Below are positions 57,095-64,000 of a stretch of DNA of 64,000 nt, in pieces. Both the position numbers and the translations under genes were made by a program. The stretch is from the NCBI RefSeq assembly GCF_004769555.1, contig NZ_RQFY01000007.1, positions 186,001-250,000 on the forward strand, given 5' to 3'. The notes under the pieces were generated by a model. It searched no databases. It had not been told where the DNA came from and saw only the letters and a program-made list of their open reading frames with translations. Each line of letters begins with the position of its first letter. Positions within the stretch are counted from its first letter, which is position 1. The DNA comes from Leptospira koniambonensis. GTDB lineage: Bacteria > Spirochaetota > Leptospiria > Leptospirales > Leptospiraceae.

Positions 57095-57460
57095 TCAAGC
57101 AGTTGCGAGAGTTTCGGTGGCTCTACGGCGCTTTTGAAGATCTGCCAACCATTCTTCGGTTGTTTTGCAGTATCCTACCAAACGTTTTACATGTATACGG
57201 CGCTCAGGATCCAAGATCTCTCTAGCTTCACGAACGATCTCTTCTACTATTTTGATATGAAAGGAAAAGTGACTGGTGAATAAGTTAAAGTATTCTTTCT
57301 CAGTTGCGAGCCAATCGTTGGATTGGATCTCGTTTAAGAAGTTTTCCATCTTAGAAATATCTGAATCGAATTCGGACTCGTATGGAGAGTTTATGATCGA
57401 AATCGTATCGGTGATATCCGTAAGACTTTGAAAATAAGGGTCTAGTTCTGGTAAGTTCAC
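57095..57460 (-). CDS. unknown small helical protein
   Basis: This 121-residue cytoplasmic protein is acidic in its first half (ELDPYFQSLTDITDTISI, EFDSDISKMENFLNEI) and basic in its last third (RRIHVKRLVGYCKTTEEWLADLQKRRRATE). It is probably all helical. No family was recognised and no signal peptide is present. A hairpin lies directly downstream. About 150 bp upstream is the SRPBCC gene on the same strand. Confidence 0.68.
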   Translation of the reverse strand: MNLPELDPYFQSLTDITDTISIINSPYESEFDSDISKMENFLNEIQSNDWLATEKEYFNLFTSHFSFHIKIVEEIVREAREILDPERRIHVKRLVGYCKTTEEWLADLQKRRRATETLATA

Positions 57461-57611
57461 TGTATACCGCCTTGAAAAGCAGCTCGCAGTCTTTGGCCTC
57501 TTATGGAGAAAAGACCGCGAACACCCTATATCGGGGCTCTAATGTCATCTTTTTTTAAGGACCCGAGAGTTCAAGCGGAAAATAAAAACATAATCCGACA
57601 CTAAAGAGATA

Positions 57612-58034
57612 TCAGTTCTTTCTAAGGTATTGAAGTAGATGCATACTTTCTTCGTCCCAACCTTCAGAAGCAGCCTCGATCCAATGGTCGAATTTTTCTC
57701 CCAACGGATATCCTGAGTTTGTAAGTTTAAGAAGAGTGACATCATCACCTTCTTTTTCGAACTCTAATTTGAGTTCTATATCTCCTGCTGGATGGTCTTG
57801 CCATTGCAGTATTAACTCTTGGAAAGGAACGATCTTTTTATAAATACCTGTAGAAGTAAGTTCTCCTTCTGGACCTAAATTCCAAGTCCAAGAGAAAGTG
57901 CCGCCGAGCTTAGGACGTCCTGTCACCTTATCCGCCAACCAATGGATCAATTCCTCGTTAACAGTGACAGCGCTCCAAACTTTTTCCAAAGGAAAATCAT
58001 ATTTGAATTCTTTAATAATGCTTCTAGTTTCCAT
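57612..58034 (-). CDS. SRPBCC (AHSA1-like) domain protein
   Basis: This 140-residue protein has the START-like fold of the AHSA1 family: IIKEFKYDFPLEKVWSAVTVNEELIHWLAD at the start, then KLGGTFSWTWNLGPEGELTSTGIYKKI and LKLEFEKEGDDVTLLKLTNSGYP. The last helix has WDEESMHLLQYL. Such domains bind hydrophobic ligands or Hsp90-type partners. It stands 15 bp after the short-chain dehydrogenase gene on the same strand and may be co-transcribed. The ligand is unknown. Confidence 0.88.
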   Translation of the reverse strand: METRSIIKEFKYDFPLEKVWSAVTVNEELIHWLADKVTGRPKLGGTFSWTWNLGPEGELTSTGIYKKIVPFQELILQWQDHPAGDIELKLEFEKEGDDVTLLKLTNSGYPLGEKFDHWIEAASEGWDEESMHLLQYLRKN

Positions 58035-58049
58035 ATAGACTTAAGTCCT

Positions 58050-58862
58050 TTAATGAAAGTCCTTATAAAGTTTTTTATATAATACTTTTTCCAAAAATGA
58101 AGGAGAAATATTTCTCATCCATTTCATGAAGAATCCACTTTTGTCCATTACTACAAGTCTTGAGTTTGGATCTTCGATCGAGCGGATCATCTTCTCTGCA
58201 ACTTCTTCCGGAGTTTTACTTTTGCCTGAGTAATGGGATTCTCCCAGCTTCTGCCCATCTCCATCTATACCATTTGCTCTTAATTTTGTTTTGGTATAAG
58301 GAGGACAGAATATAATAAATCTAAGACCTTCTTCTGAAAGTTCTATACGTGCAGATTCCATAACGGCGTGTAACGCAGATTTGGAAGAAGAGTAAGCACT
58401 CCTTGCAGGGACCCCGTACAATCCACTAACTGTAGAAGTTACCATTACTGCTCCCTTATTCTTTTTCAAAAAAGGAAGAAGTCTCATTGTGAGGAAAACA
58501 GGACCGAAAAAGTTCACATCAAACGCCTGGCGAAACGCTTCTATCTGAGTTTGGTCAAATCTAGAATGAGCGGTTATACCTGCGTTATTAAAAAGAACGT
58601 CGATGCCATCTGTAAGTTTTGCCAACTTAGCAACTGCTTTGTTGATCTCTTTTTCAGAAGAAAGATCCGCCTGAATATGGAAAATTTCCGCTGCACGTTT
58701 TTCTTTCTTCTTAGAAATTTTACGAATAAGCTCTGGCTCCGATCTAGAAAGATTGATAATCTTGCAGGGAATCTGGGATAAACTTTCTAATAAAGCTTGC
58801 CCGATACCGGAAGAGCCTCCGGTAATTACGATTGTCTTGCCTTTCCAAAGATCAGTCCGCAT
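58050..58862 (-). CDS. short-chain dehydrogenase/reductase
   Basis: This 270-residue SDR has TGGSSGIG near residues 14-21 (cofactor binding), NNAGI near 90-94, a catalytic Ser in TSTVSG and YSSSKSALH with the Tyr-x-x-x-Lys pair near 156-164. The acidic residue expected for NAD preference is not certain. The C-terminal part ([25 protein letters not shown]) is basic and amphipathic and may bind membranes, as in DltE-like or retinol-type SDRs. The substrate is unknown. Its stop is 15 bp before the SRPBCC gene start. Confidence 0.9.
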   Translation of the reverse strand: MRTDLWKGKTIVITGGSSGIGQALLESLSQIPCKIINLSRSEPELIRKISKKKEKRAAEIFHIQADLSSEKEINKAVAKLAKLTDGIDVLFNNAGITAHSRFDQTQIEAFRQAFDVNFFGPVFLTMRLLPFLKKNKGAVMVTSTVSGLYGVPARSAYSSSKSALHAVMESARIELSEEGLRFIIFCPPYTKTKLRANGIDGDGQKLGESHYSGKSKTPEEVAEKMIRSIEDPNSRLVVMDKSGFFMKWMRNISPSFLEKVLYKKLYKDFH

Positions 58863-58912
58863 CGAGCTTATTCTTTTATTATGTACGACCTATTCAAGGA
58901 TTATTTTCAGCT

Positions 58913-60199
58913 TTAATTCGGTGTAGAAGACCCGTTGGAGCTAGCTTCAACCTCGTCTTGGATCAATCTTGCCTCTGCACGAAATGTAATATAAGACCAA
59001 ACCCATGTGATGAAGATGGAGATCTTATTTTTAAATCCTACTTGATAGAAGATATGGATGAATAACCAAACGAACCATCCAAAAAATCCCCTTAGTCTGA
59101 AATTACCAACTTGAGCGACTGCGTCTTGTCTTCCGATAGTCGCCATACTTCCCTTGTCTAGATAGTGGAAAGGTTTTCTTTTTTTGGATCTTAGATCTCC
59201 TCGAATAAGAGAAGCAACATATCTTCCTTGCTGCATTGCAACCGGAGAAACACCAGGCAAAGGTTTTTCTAAACCTTTGGAATAATTTGCGATATCACCA
59301 ATTACAAAAACTTCTGGATGACCTTCTACATTACAGAACTCATCTACCGTCACTCTTCCCATTCTATCTGTAGGAGCTCCCAGGGTAGCACCGATAGCAT
59401 TTGCCTGAACTCCAGCAGCCCAAATCACTGTAGAAGAAGCAATTGTTCTGCCTTCTATCTTGACTCCATTTTGATCTATCTCTAGGACCTTTGTTCCAGT
59501 TAGTACTTCCACTCCCCTCTTCTCTAAACGGACCTTTGCAAATTCACTTAATTTAGGAGCGAACGCAGCAAGAAGTCTAGGAGAAGCCTCTATCAAAGTG
59601 ATTTTTGCTAAACCAGGATCGATTGTATGGAATTCGTTTCTAACGATCTCATGCGAAAGTTCTGCGATAGAACCTGCAAGCTCTACACCTGTAGGACCTC
59701 CACCAATGATTACGTAATTTAAATGTTTTTTAGCAATTTCAGGATCACCTGCAAGTTCTGCATGCTCGAAAGAAGTTAAAATTTTAGTTCTGATAGAAAG
59801 CGCATCTTTCAGTGATTTTAAACCAATAGAATATTTTTTCCAATGATCATTTCCGAAATAGCCCGATTTAGCACCCGCAGCCAATATTAGATAATCATAA
59901 TCTTCGGAATGTCCTTGGAAATATACTTTTTTGGCCTGGATATCTACCTTTTCCACTTCTCCCAAATAAACTGTTACGTTCTTTTTGTCTCCGATAAGAG
60001 ATCTGGTTGGGATTGCGATATCCGCTGGGCTTAAAACCGCGGTAGCTACCTGGTATAATAAAGGTTGGAACAAATGGTGATTTTTTTTATCGATAGCGAT
60101 GATTTCCAGATCTTCTTCTTTGGATAATTTTTTGATCGCCTGCAATCCGCCAAAACCTACTCCGATTACTACTACTTTCTTTTTTTCACCCTTAGGCAT
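58913..60199 (-). CDS. type II NADH dehydrogenase-like FAD oxidoreductase
   Basis: This 428-residue protein has two dinucleotide folds: VVIGVGFGGLQAIKKL at the start (FAD) and YVIIGGGPTGVELAG near 160 (NADH). VFVIGDIANY near 285 contacts the flavin and YLDKGSMATIGRQDAVAQ near 345 is an NDH-2 block. The C-terminus (GFFGWFVWLFIHIFYQVGFKNK) is a membrane-binding segment of the NDH-2 type. It would pass electrons from NADH to quinone without pumping protons. The start overlaps the phosphatase gene by eight bases. Confidence 0.93.
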   Translation of the reverse strand: MPKGEKKKVVVIGVGFGGLQAIKKLSKEEDLEIIAIDKKNHHLFQPLLYQVATAVLSPADIAIPTRSLIGDKKNVTVYLGEVEKVDIQAKKVYFQGHSEDYDYLILAAGAKSGYFGNDHWKKYSIGLKSLKDALSIRTKILTSFEHAELAGDPEIAKKHLNYVIIGGGPTGVELAGSIAELSHEIVRNEFHTIDPGLAKITLIEASPRLLAAFAPKLSEFAKVRLEKRGVEVLTGTKVLEIDQNGVKIEGRTIASSTVIWAAGVQANAIGATLGAPTDRMGRVTVDEFCNVEGHPEVFVIGDIANYSKGLEKPLPGVSPVAMQQGRYVASLIRGDLRSKKRKPFHYLDKGSMATIGRQDAVAQVGNFRLRGFFGWFVWLFIHIFYQVGFKNKISIFITWVWSYITFRAEARLIQDEVEASSNGSSTPN

Positions 60200-60707
60200 T
60201 CTTTACTCCATTTTTACTCAAAACGTATTCCAGAAATCCTTCCGAAGCCTCGGAAACTATCTGGTGAACTTCTTCGAAGTCTTTTAAAGTTCCATAATAT
60301 GGATCAGGGACTTCGGATTCTTTTCCTTGGCCCTTTTGGAACTTTCTGAACAAATGAATTTTTTTTCTTTCTTCTTCATTCGAAGCGAGTATTCCCAAAT
60401 CCTTATGATTGGATCTGTCCATCGCTAAAATAAAATCGTAATATTCAAAATCGGATTTTTTAAATTGTCTCGCCTTATGAGTGAGTTCTATCCCTTTTTT
60501 GCGAGCTGTTTGCCTGGTCCTTGGATCGGCCAATTCACCCAGATGATAACGAGAAGTTCCGCAGGAATCCACTTCGAATAGAGATGAAAATCCTCTCTTT
60601 TCCAAAAGGTCCACGAATGCACCTTCTGCCGCAGGAGATCTGCAGATATTCCCCAGACATACGAAGAGAACCTTGTAGATATTCGAAGAGTCTGGAGTTC
60701 CTACCAT
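60192..60707 (-). CDS. low-molecular-weight protein tyrosine phosphatase
   Basis: This protein of about 171 residues has the active-site loop VCLGNICRS (CX5R) near residues 16-24 and the general-acid DPYYG near 125-130, both typical of LMW-PTPs. It would remove phosphate from tyrosine in cytoplasmic proteins. ATG at 60707 was preferred to TTG at 60713. It is 12 bp after the second short-chain dehydrogenase gene and overlaps the NADH dehydrogenase gene by eight bases, so the three form an operon. Confidence 0.93.
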   Translation of the reverse strand: MVGTPDSSNIYKVLFVCLGNICRSPAAEGAFVDLLEKRGFSSLFEVDSCGTSRYHLGELADPRTRQTARKKGIELTHKARQFKKSDFEYYDFILAMDRSNHKDLGILASNEEERKKIHLFRKFQKGQGKESEVPDPYYGTLKDFEEVHQIVSEASEGFLEYVLSKNGVKNA

Positions 60708-60719
60708 ATTCAAAAACCC

Positions 60720-61508
60720 TTATCTAGGCCCGATCTTCTCCCATAAAAACTCAGGGAGAGATCTCATCAGGACTCCAATCAATGCCCAAGGGAACCAAGG
60801 CACAGTAGCAGATCGAACTCCAGATTCTATCCTATTGTAAATTTTTTTAGCACCTTTTTCTGCGGAAACAAGAAAAGGGCGGGTTTCTAACTTTTGATTG
60901 ATTGGAGTATCTATAAAACCTGGGTGAATGACTGTGACCTTCACATTAAACTTCCGAACTTCTCCCCTTAACGCTTCTAGATAAGTAGAAACTGCTGCCT
61001 TAGAAGTAGAATAACTTGCTGAACCAGGAAGACCTCTAAAAGAAGCGACAGAAGAAATTCCTACGATCTGTCCACTTTTCTGGTCTCTGAAGACCGGTTG
61101 CAAAGCAGAGATGCCTGCCATAAGACCGATCAAATTTGTATCGATTACCTTCTTATCCGCTTCAAAACTTTTTTGGCCAAAAGAAGAGTTGGTAGAAATC
61201 CCAGCGTTTGCAATGAACAGATCCACACCACCAAGATCCTTAGCTAGTTTAGGAAGGACTTTAAAATTATCCGCTGATTCTGAAACATCCAAGGAAGCTA
61301 AGATTACCTTGCCACCTTTATTAAAGGAGCGAATCTCCTTTGCGATATCTTCTAAAACATTTTTCCTTCTGGAAGTAATGGCCAGATCATGACCTTCTTT
61401 TCCATACAATAAAGCAAGCTCTCTGCCAATACCAGAACTAGCTCCCGTGATAATAACTTTTTTCTTATGAGGACCTTTGGACATAGATGAAACCGCCGAG
61501 TAATTCAT
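60720..61508 (-). CDS. short-chain dehydrogenase/reductase
   Basis: This 262-residue SDR has TGASSGIGRELALLYG near 20-35, IANAGIS near 100, ISSVASFRG with the catalytic Ser near 152, and YSTSKAAVS with the Tyr-Lys pair near 164-172. The C-terminal tail is short and hydrophobic. An internal ATG at 61484 would also give a normal SDR start. It leads the operon with the tyrosine phosphatase and the NADH dehydrogenase. The substrate is unknown. Confidence 0.88.
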   Translation of the reverse strand: MNYSAVSSMSKGPHKKKVIITGASSGIGRELALLYGKEGHDLAITSRRKNVLEDIAKEIRSFNKGGKVILASLDVSESADNFKVLPKLAKDLGGVDLFIANAGISTNSSFGQKSFEADKKVIDTNLIGLMAGISALQPVFRDQKSGQIVGISSVASFRGLPGSASYSTSKAAVSTYLEALRGEVRKFNVKVTVIHPGFIDTPINQKLETRPFLVSAEKGAKKIYNRIESGVRSATVPWFPWALIGVLMRSLPEFLWEKIGPR

Positions 61509-61574
61509 TAAATTGGTTTACCCCTAGGGTGGAAAAGAATTATTTTACCAGTATTCCATAACAAACTGGAAACT

Positions 61575-61586
61575 TAGGAGTTCCTA
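61575..61586. promoter_or_regulatory. TAGGAGTTCCTA palindrome before a diguanylate cyclase gene
   Basis: A perfect 12-bp palindrome, TAGGA-GT-TCCTA, lies 32 bp upstream of the ATG at 61619. It shares its core with the palindrome at 21369-21386. It could be an operator or a member of a dispersed repeat. Confidence 0.35.
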
Positions 61587-61618
61587 CTAAGGACCTTGGA
61601 CCATACCCCGGAACCAAA

Positions 61619-62641
61619 ATGCGAAATCTACAAGAAGAACTAAAAGAGAAAGAAGAGGAAATCCAAAAACTCAAGGAACTTCTGGAGCTCTACGAAAGAG
61701 TTTCCAAGTTAGGGGAAGTAGAGTTACTCACAGCTGAACAGACCCTGAATGCTCACGAGACCACGGCCAATCTAGCCAGAAATGAACTTATAGAAATGAG
61801 GGACAGGTTTAAGGGCCTGGGTCAGGTAAACTCAGAAAGAAAAAATGCAATCTTAGAGATAGTAAACGATAAACAGGCACCTCTTCCAAGCCTCGCAAAT
61901 AAATTCGAGGAGATGGGAAAGAAGGATGATTATTTCTACTCCGACTTTTTCAGAATTATAGCTAACCTGGACCTGCCAGAATCCGAAGCCAGATCCCTTT
62001 GGAAAGAGATCTACGCCCACGCAGAGAGCTTAAGCAAGCAGCTTGGCAGAAGTATGAACTTCGTAGTGGCCCTTCTAGATTATATTTATTTAAAGAATCG
62101 CCTCATCGAAAACCCAAAGATCGTGGATATCTACTCCTTCGAAGAAATCATCCTAAACGCAGTCATAGACGAAGGAACAGGGATCTATAATAGAAGATAT
62201 TTTAATCTGGTGCTAAACAAAGAGATCACCAGAAGTAAAAGATATAAAAGAAGTTTCTGCTTATTCCTATTTGACCTGGATAATTTCAAAAAGATCAATG
62301 ATACCAAAGGACATTCTTTCGGGGACGATATCCTTAAGCTCGTGGCAGGAACTCTAATGTATGCCTTCAGAACAGAAGACATCAGTTGCAGGGTCGGAGG
62401 AGAAGAATTTGCAGTCATTCTTCCGGAAACCAGCAAAGAAAACGCGAAAGTAGCTATCGAAAGATTCAGGACTTATCTAAGAAACTCCTCCAAAAACGAT
62501 TTCGGGATAGAAGTTACTGTATCCGGAGGAGTAGCAGAATATCCAAATGATGCTGACGAAAGTAATAGGTTATATTCACTTACCGATGCAAAACTTTATG
62601 AAGCAAAAGCAGCCGGAAAAGACCGTATTACTTATACCTGA
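61619..62641 (+). CDS. soluble diguanylate cyclase with coiled-coil N-terminus
   Basis: This 340-residue protein has a coiled coil at residues 1-60 (LQEELKEKEEEIQKLKELLELYERV), a helical sensor-like part to about 180, and a GGDEF domain. The GGDEF domain has GTGIYNRRYFNLVL, metal-binding DLDNFKKIND and active-site VGGEEF. RTED five residues before GGEEF fits the inhibitory RxxD site. It makes cyclic di-GMP in the cytoplasm. Its stop codon abuts the stop codon of the cyclic-nucleotide-binding protein gene with no spacer. Confidence 0.93.
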   Translation: MRNLQEELKEKEEEIQKLKELLELYERVSKLGEVELLTAEQTLNAHETTANLARNELIEMRDRFKGLGQVNSERKNAILEIVNDKQAPLPSLANKFEEMGKKDDYFYSDFFRIIANLDLPESEARSLWKEIYAHAESLSKQLGRSMNFVVALLDYIYLKNRLIENPKIVDIYSFEEIILNAVIDEGTGIYNRRYFNLVLNKEITRSKRYKRSFCLFLFDLDNFKKINDTKGHSFGDDILKLVAGTLMYAFRTEDISCRVGGEEFAVILPETSKENAKVAIERFRTYLRNSSKNDFGIEVTVSGGVAEYPNDADESNRLYSLTDAKLYEAKAAGKDRITYT

Positions 62642-63040
62642 TCAGGTATCTTCTATCTGATATTCGATTTCTTTCGTAGTAATTTCGTTTAATTTAGAGA
62701 TCAAAAGTTCGTTCGTATTCGCCAAACGATCTGCCAAAATCCTCACCATCTTAGCAGCAAACTCAGGGTTTGCGAGTAAGTATCTTTCCAGCTGTTGTTT
62801 GGATTCCACCGCAACCATTTCAGTGTCCATTACCGCTCTCGCAGTCGCAGTTCTCGGTTTGGCCCTGAACAAAGCCATCTCACCGAAAAAATCTCCCTTC
62901 TTCATCAAAGCCAAACGAGTGGCAGAGTTTTTATGAGTAAAAAATATTTCAACTGTTCCAGAGGTGATGATGTACATCGAATTATTCAACTCACCTTCTC
63001 TGAAAATAATTTGTCCGGCCTGGATATTAATTTTATTCAT
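62642..63040 (-). CDS. single-domain cyclic nucleotide-binding protein
   Basis: This 132-residue protein is one cNMP-binding beta roll. FGEMALFRAKPRTATARA near residues 52-70 holds the phosphate-binding cassette, with FGE and the Arg that contacts the cyclic phosphate. YIITSGTVEIFF and KKGDFFGEM precede it. The C-terminal helix ends the chain and no DNA-binding domain is present, so it is a sensor or regulatory subunit, not a CRP-type transcription factor. It may bind cAMP or cGMP. Convergent with the diguanylate cyclase gene, stop to stop. Confidence 0.9.
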   Translation of the reverse strand: MNKINIQAGQIIFREGELNNSMYIITSGTVEIFFTHKNSATRLALMKKGDFFGEMALFRAKPRTATARAVMDTEMVAVESKQQLERYLLANPEFAAKMVRILADRLANTNELLISKLNEITTKEIEYQIEDT

Positions 63041-63257
63041 GAATTCCTATCTGACTTGGAAACGTTTCGTTTCCCACCGAGTGCGTTAGCCCTCAGGATA
63101 TATCATCGGGTCAGAAAAGACAATCTTTGAGCCAATTCCTGGGGGAAGGAACTCCCCTCCCCTATTCAATTTTGCAAGAGGGACTTGCTGGATTCGTTAC
63201 AAATTGGCGCTGGGCCTCGATAGGATTATGTCTCATTAAAAAATGATAACTTGGGGT

Positions 63258-63395
63258 ATGGGGGCGGCCCCACTCGCTATCGCTCGGGTCGCGCTGCTTC
63301 GATTTCGCTAGCGCTCATCCGGGCTTCGCCCGGACTAAAGATCTACGCATCGCTGCCGCTTAGTATCTCTGTGACCTCAGCGGTCTCCGTGCGAA
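63258..63395. repeat. GC-rich intergenic repeat block
   Basis: The 358 bases between 63041 and 63398 contain no gene. From 63258 to 63360 GC rises sharply, with alternating CGCTATCGCTCGGGTCGCG and GCTAGCGCTC and a perfect hairpin CCGGGC-TTC-GCCCGG at 63319-63333. A second block (63363-63395, CTCTGTGACCTCAGCGGTCTCCG) is an inverted relative of the repeat at 36993-37025. This composition is unlike the flanking genes and suggests inserted repeat units. The function is unknown. Confidence 0.55.
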
Positions 63396-63398
63396 CCC

Positions 63399-64000
63399 TT
63401 AAGACATTCCGTTTTTAAACCTAGGATCATGGACTACGCCAGACTCACGGATCTCAGACAAAGCGTCCGCATAAGCCACTAAAATTTTCAGAGCGAATCC
63501 ACTTCTTTCTCTAATAAAACTATCTTCTGGAGAAATTGGATCTCCTCCATTGATCAGATGTTCCACATCTCTAAAGATCAATTGTTCAGGGATATAACAG
63601 ATCTTGGTATTTTTATAACTGCTTGCTCTCATCTCGTTGATTGGGAAAGCGCCCCCTCTACCAGAAGAAACAGAAACTAGAAGTCCAGGCTTATGGCCCA
63701 ACTGGACAAGCCCTGCATGAAGGAAGAAATTTTTAATAGCAGGACTCGCCATCCCGCCATACTCAGGAGTGATAATCACAAAACCTTCAGAACTTTTTAA
63801 GTTTTCATCAATAGGTTTCCAAAGATCTGTCCAGGCCTTATCATCACTTGTCTGAGTAGAATCATAAAGAGGAAGAGGATTTTTCCCCAAGTCCAATGTC
63901 CAAGTTTCCACGGACATTTCTTTTAATTTAGAATTTAAAAATTCACCTACTTTAGCGGACTGAGATACTTTTTGTTGGGAGCCAACGATGATTCCAATTT
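63399..64000 (-). CDS. NADPH-dependent FMN reductase family protein, 5' end outside the window
   Basis: The frame is open from the stop at 63399 to the window edge. A typical flavodoxin-fold start (IGIIVGSQQKVSQSAKVGEFL) continues into LPLYDSTQTSDD, then VIITPEYGGMASPAIKNFFLHA (the FMN-binding loop of the family) and SVSSGRGGAFPINEMR. The first ATG in the window (63917) is internal, since coding sense continues upstream of it. The product reduces FMN or quinones with NADPH. Only the first few residues seem to be missing. Confidence 0.9.
   Translation of the reverse strand, partial: IGIIVGSQQKVSQSAKVGEFLNSKLKEMSVETWTLDLGKNPLPLYDSTQTSDDKAWTDLWKPIDENLKSSEGFVIITPEYGGMASPAIKNFFLHAGLVQLGHKPGLLVSVSSGRGGAFPINEMRASSYKNTKICYIPEQLIFRDVEHLINGGDPISPEDSFIRERSGFALKILVAYADALSEIRESGVVHDPRFKNGMS

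Overview
The window looks like chromosomal DNA of a spirochaete of the genus Leptospira. It has moderate-to-low GC, AT-rich spacers and weak ribosome binding sites. It also has gene families typical of that genus: a DUF1574 protein, a complete Bat (MoxR/DUF58/von Willebrand) operon, many small lipoproteins, several SpoIIE-type phosphatases, a FecR-type regulator beside an ECF sigma factor, and meaA/meaB. The exact species cannot be told from the sequence. The genus call rests on family content and my recollection of those families, not on a database search. No tRNA, rRNA, CRISPR array, transposase or prophage gene was recognised.

Layout. 0-2.8 kb: an ECF sigma factor/FecR pair, a small secreted-type ORF and a small lipoprotein, with a short inverted repeat between them. 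2.9-5.7 kb: a GH5 glycosidase resembling endoglycoceramidases and a patatin-like phospholipase in one operon. 5.7-6.25 kb: a gene-poor stretch with a dispersed palindromic element and a candidate structured RNA with its own promoter. 6.25-10.3 kb: an MFS transporter, a membrane diguanylate cyclase and a sodium:solute symporter. 10.4-15.7 kb: a 1765-residue signalling protein joining a kinase-like domain that has lost its catalytic residues, an AAA ATPase, a helical-repeat region, GAF and a SpoIIE phosphatase. 15.7-22.5 kb: a run of genes suited to hydrophobic or isoprenoid-like compounds. These are a Pyr4-like membrane terpene cyclase homologue next to an MpaB/latex-clearing-type oxygenase, a FadL-type porin, a DUF1772-like protein, an enoyl-CoA hydratase, a haloalkane dehalogenase-like enzyme and a NAPE-PLD-like metallohydrolase. 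22.5-24.3 kb: a two-component system. 24.6-27.2 kb: a lipoprotein, a methyltransferase and a membrane protein.

27.4-30.3 kb: meaA/meaB (B12-dependent acyl-CoA mutase and its GTPase). 30.3-35.4 kb: two GT-C-like membrane proteins and a secreted caspase-fold protein with ankyrin repeats. 35.6-36.9 kb: an acyl-CoA desaturase and an unknown gene. 37.2-40.9 kb: an apparent partner-switching operon (cache-HAMP-SpoIIE phosphatase, NADK2-like protein, STAS antagonist). 41-44.8 kb: an SGNH hydrolase, a PhoX phosphatase and two small envelope proteins. 44.9-54.4 kb: the Bat operon running on the minus strand and ending in htpG, with five successive ATGA overlaps. 54.5-57.5 kb: a MORN-repeat lipoprotein, a DUF1574 protein and an unknown. 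57.6-61.5 kb: an SRPBCC protein, two short-chain dehydrogenases, a type II NADH dehydrogenase and a low-molecular-weight tyrosine phosphatase. 61.6-64 kb: a second diguanylate cyclase, a cyclic-nucleotide-binding protein and an FMN reductase cut by the window edge.

Two window-wide patterns stand out. Seven of nine convergent gene pairs have no intergenic space at all or a single base, while the other two have a clear hairpin terminator. Several families of short palindromic or GC-rich intergenic repeats are also present. The best candidates for new biology are the Pyr4-like/MpaB-like gene pair, the secreted caspase-ankyrin protein, the pseudokinase fusion, the SpoIIE/NADK2-like/STAS operon and the unassigned structured RNA.
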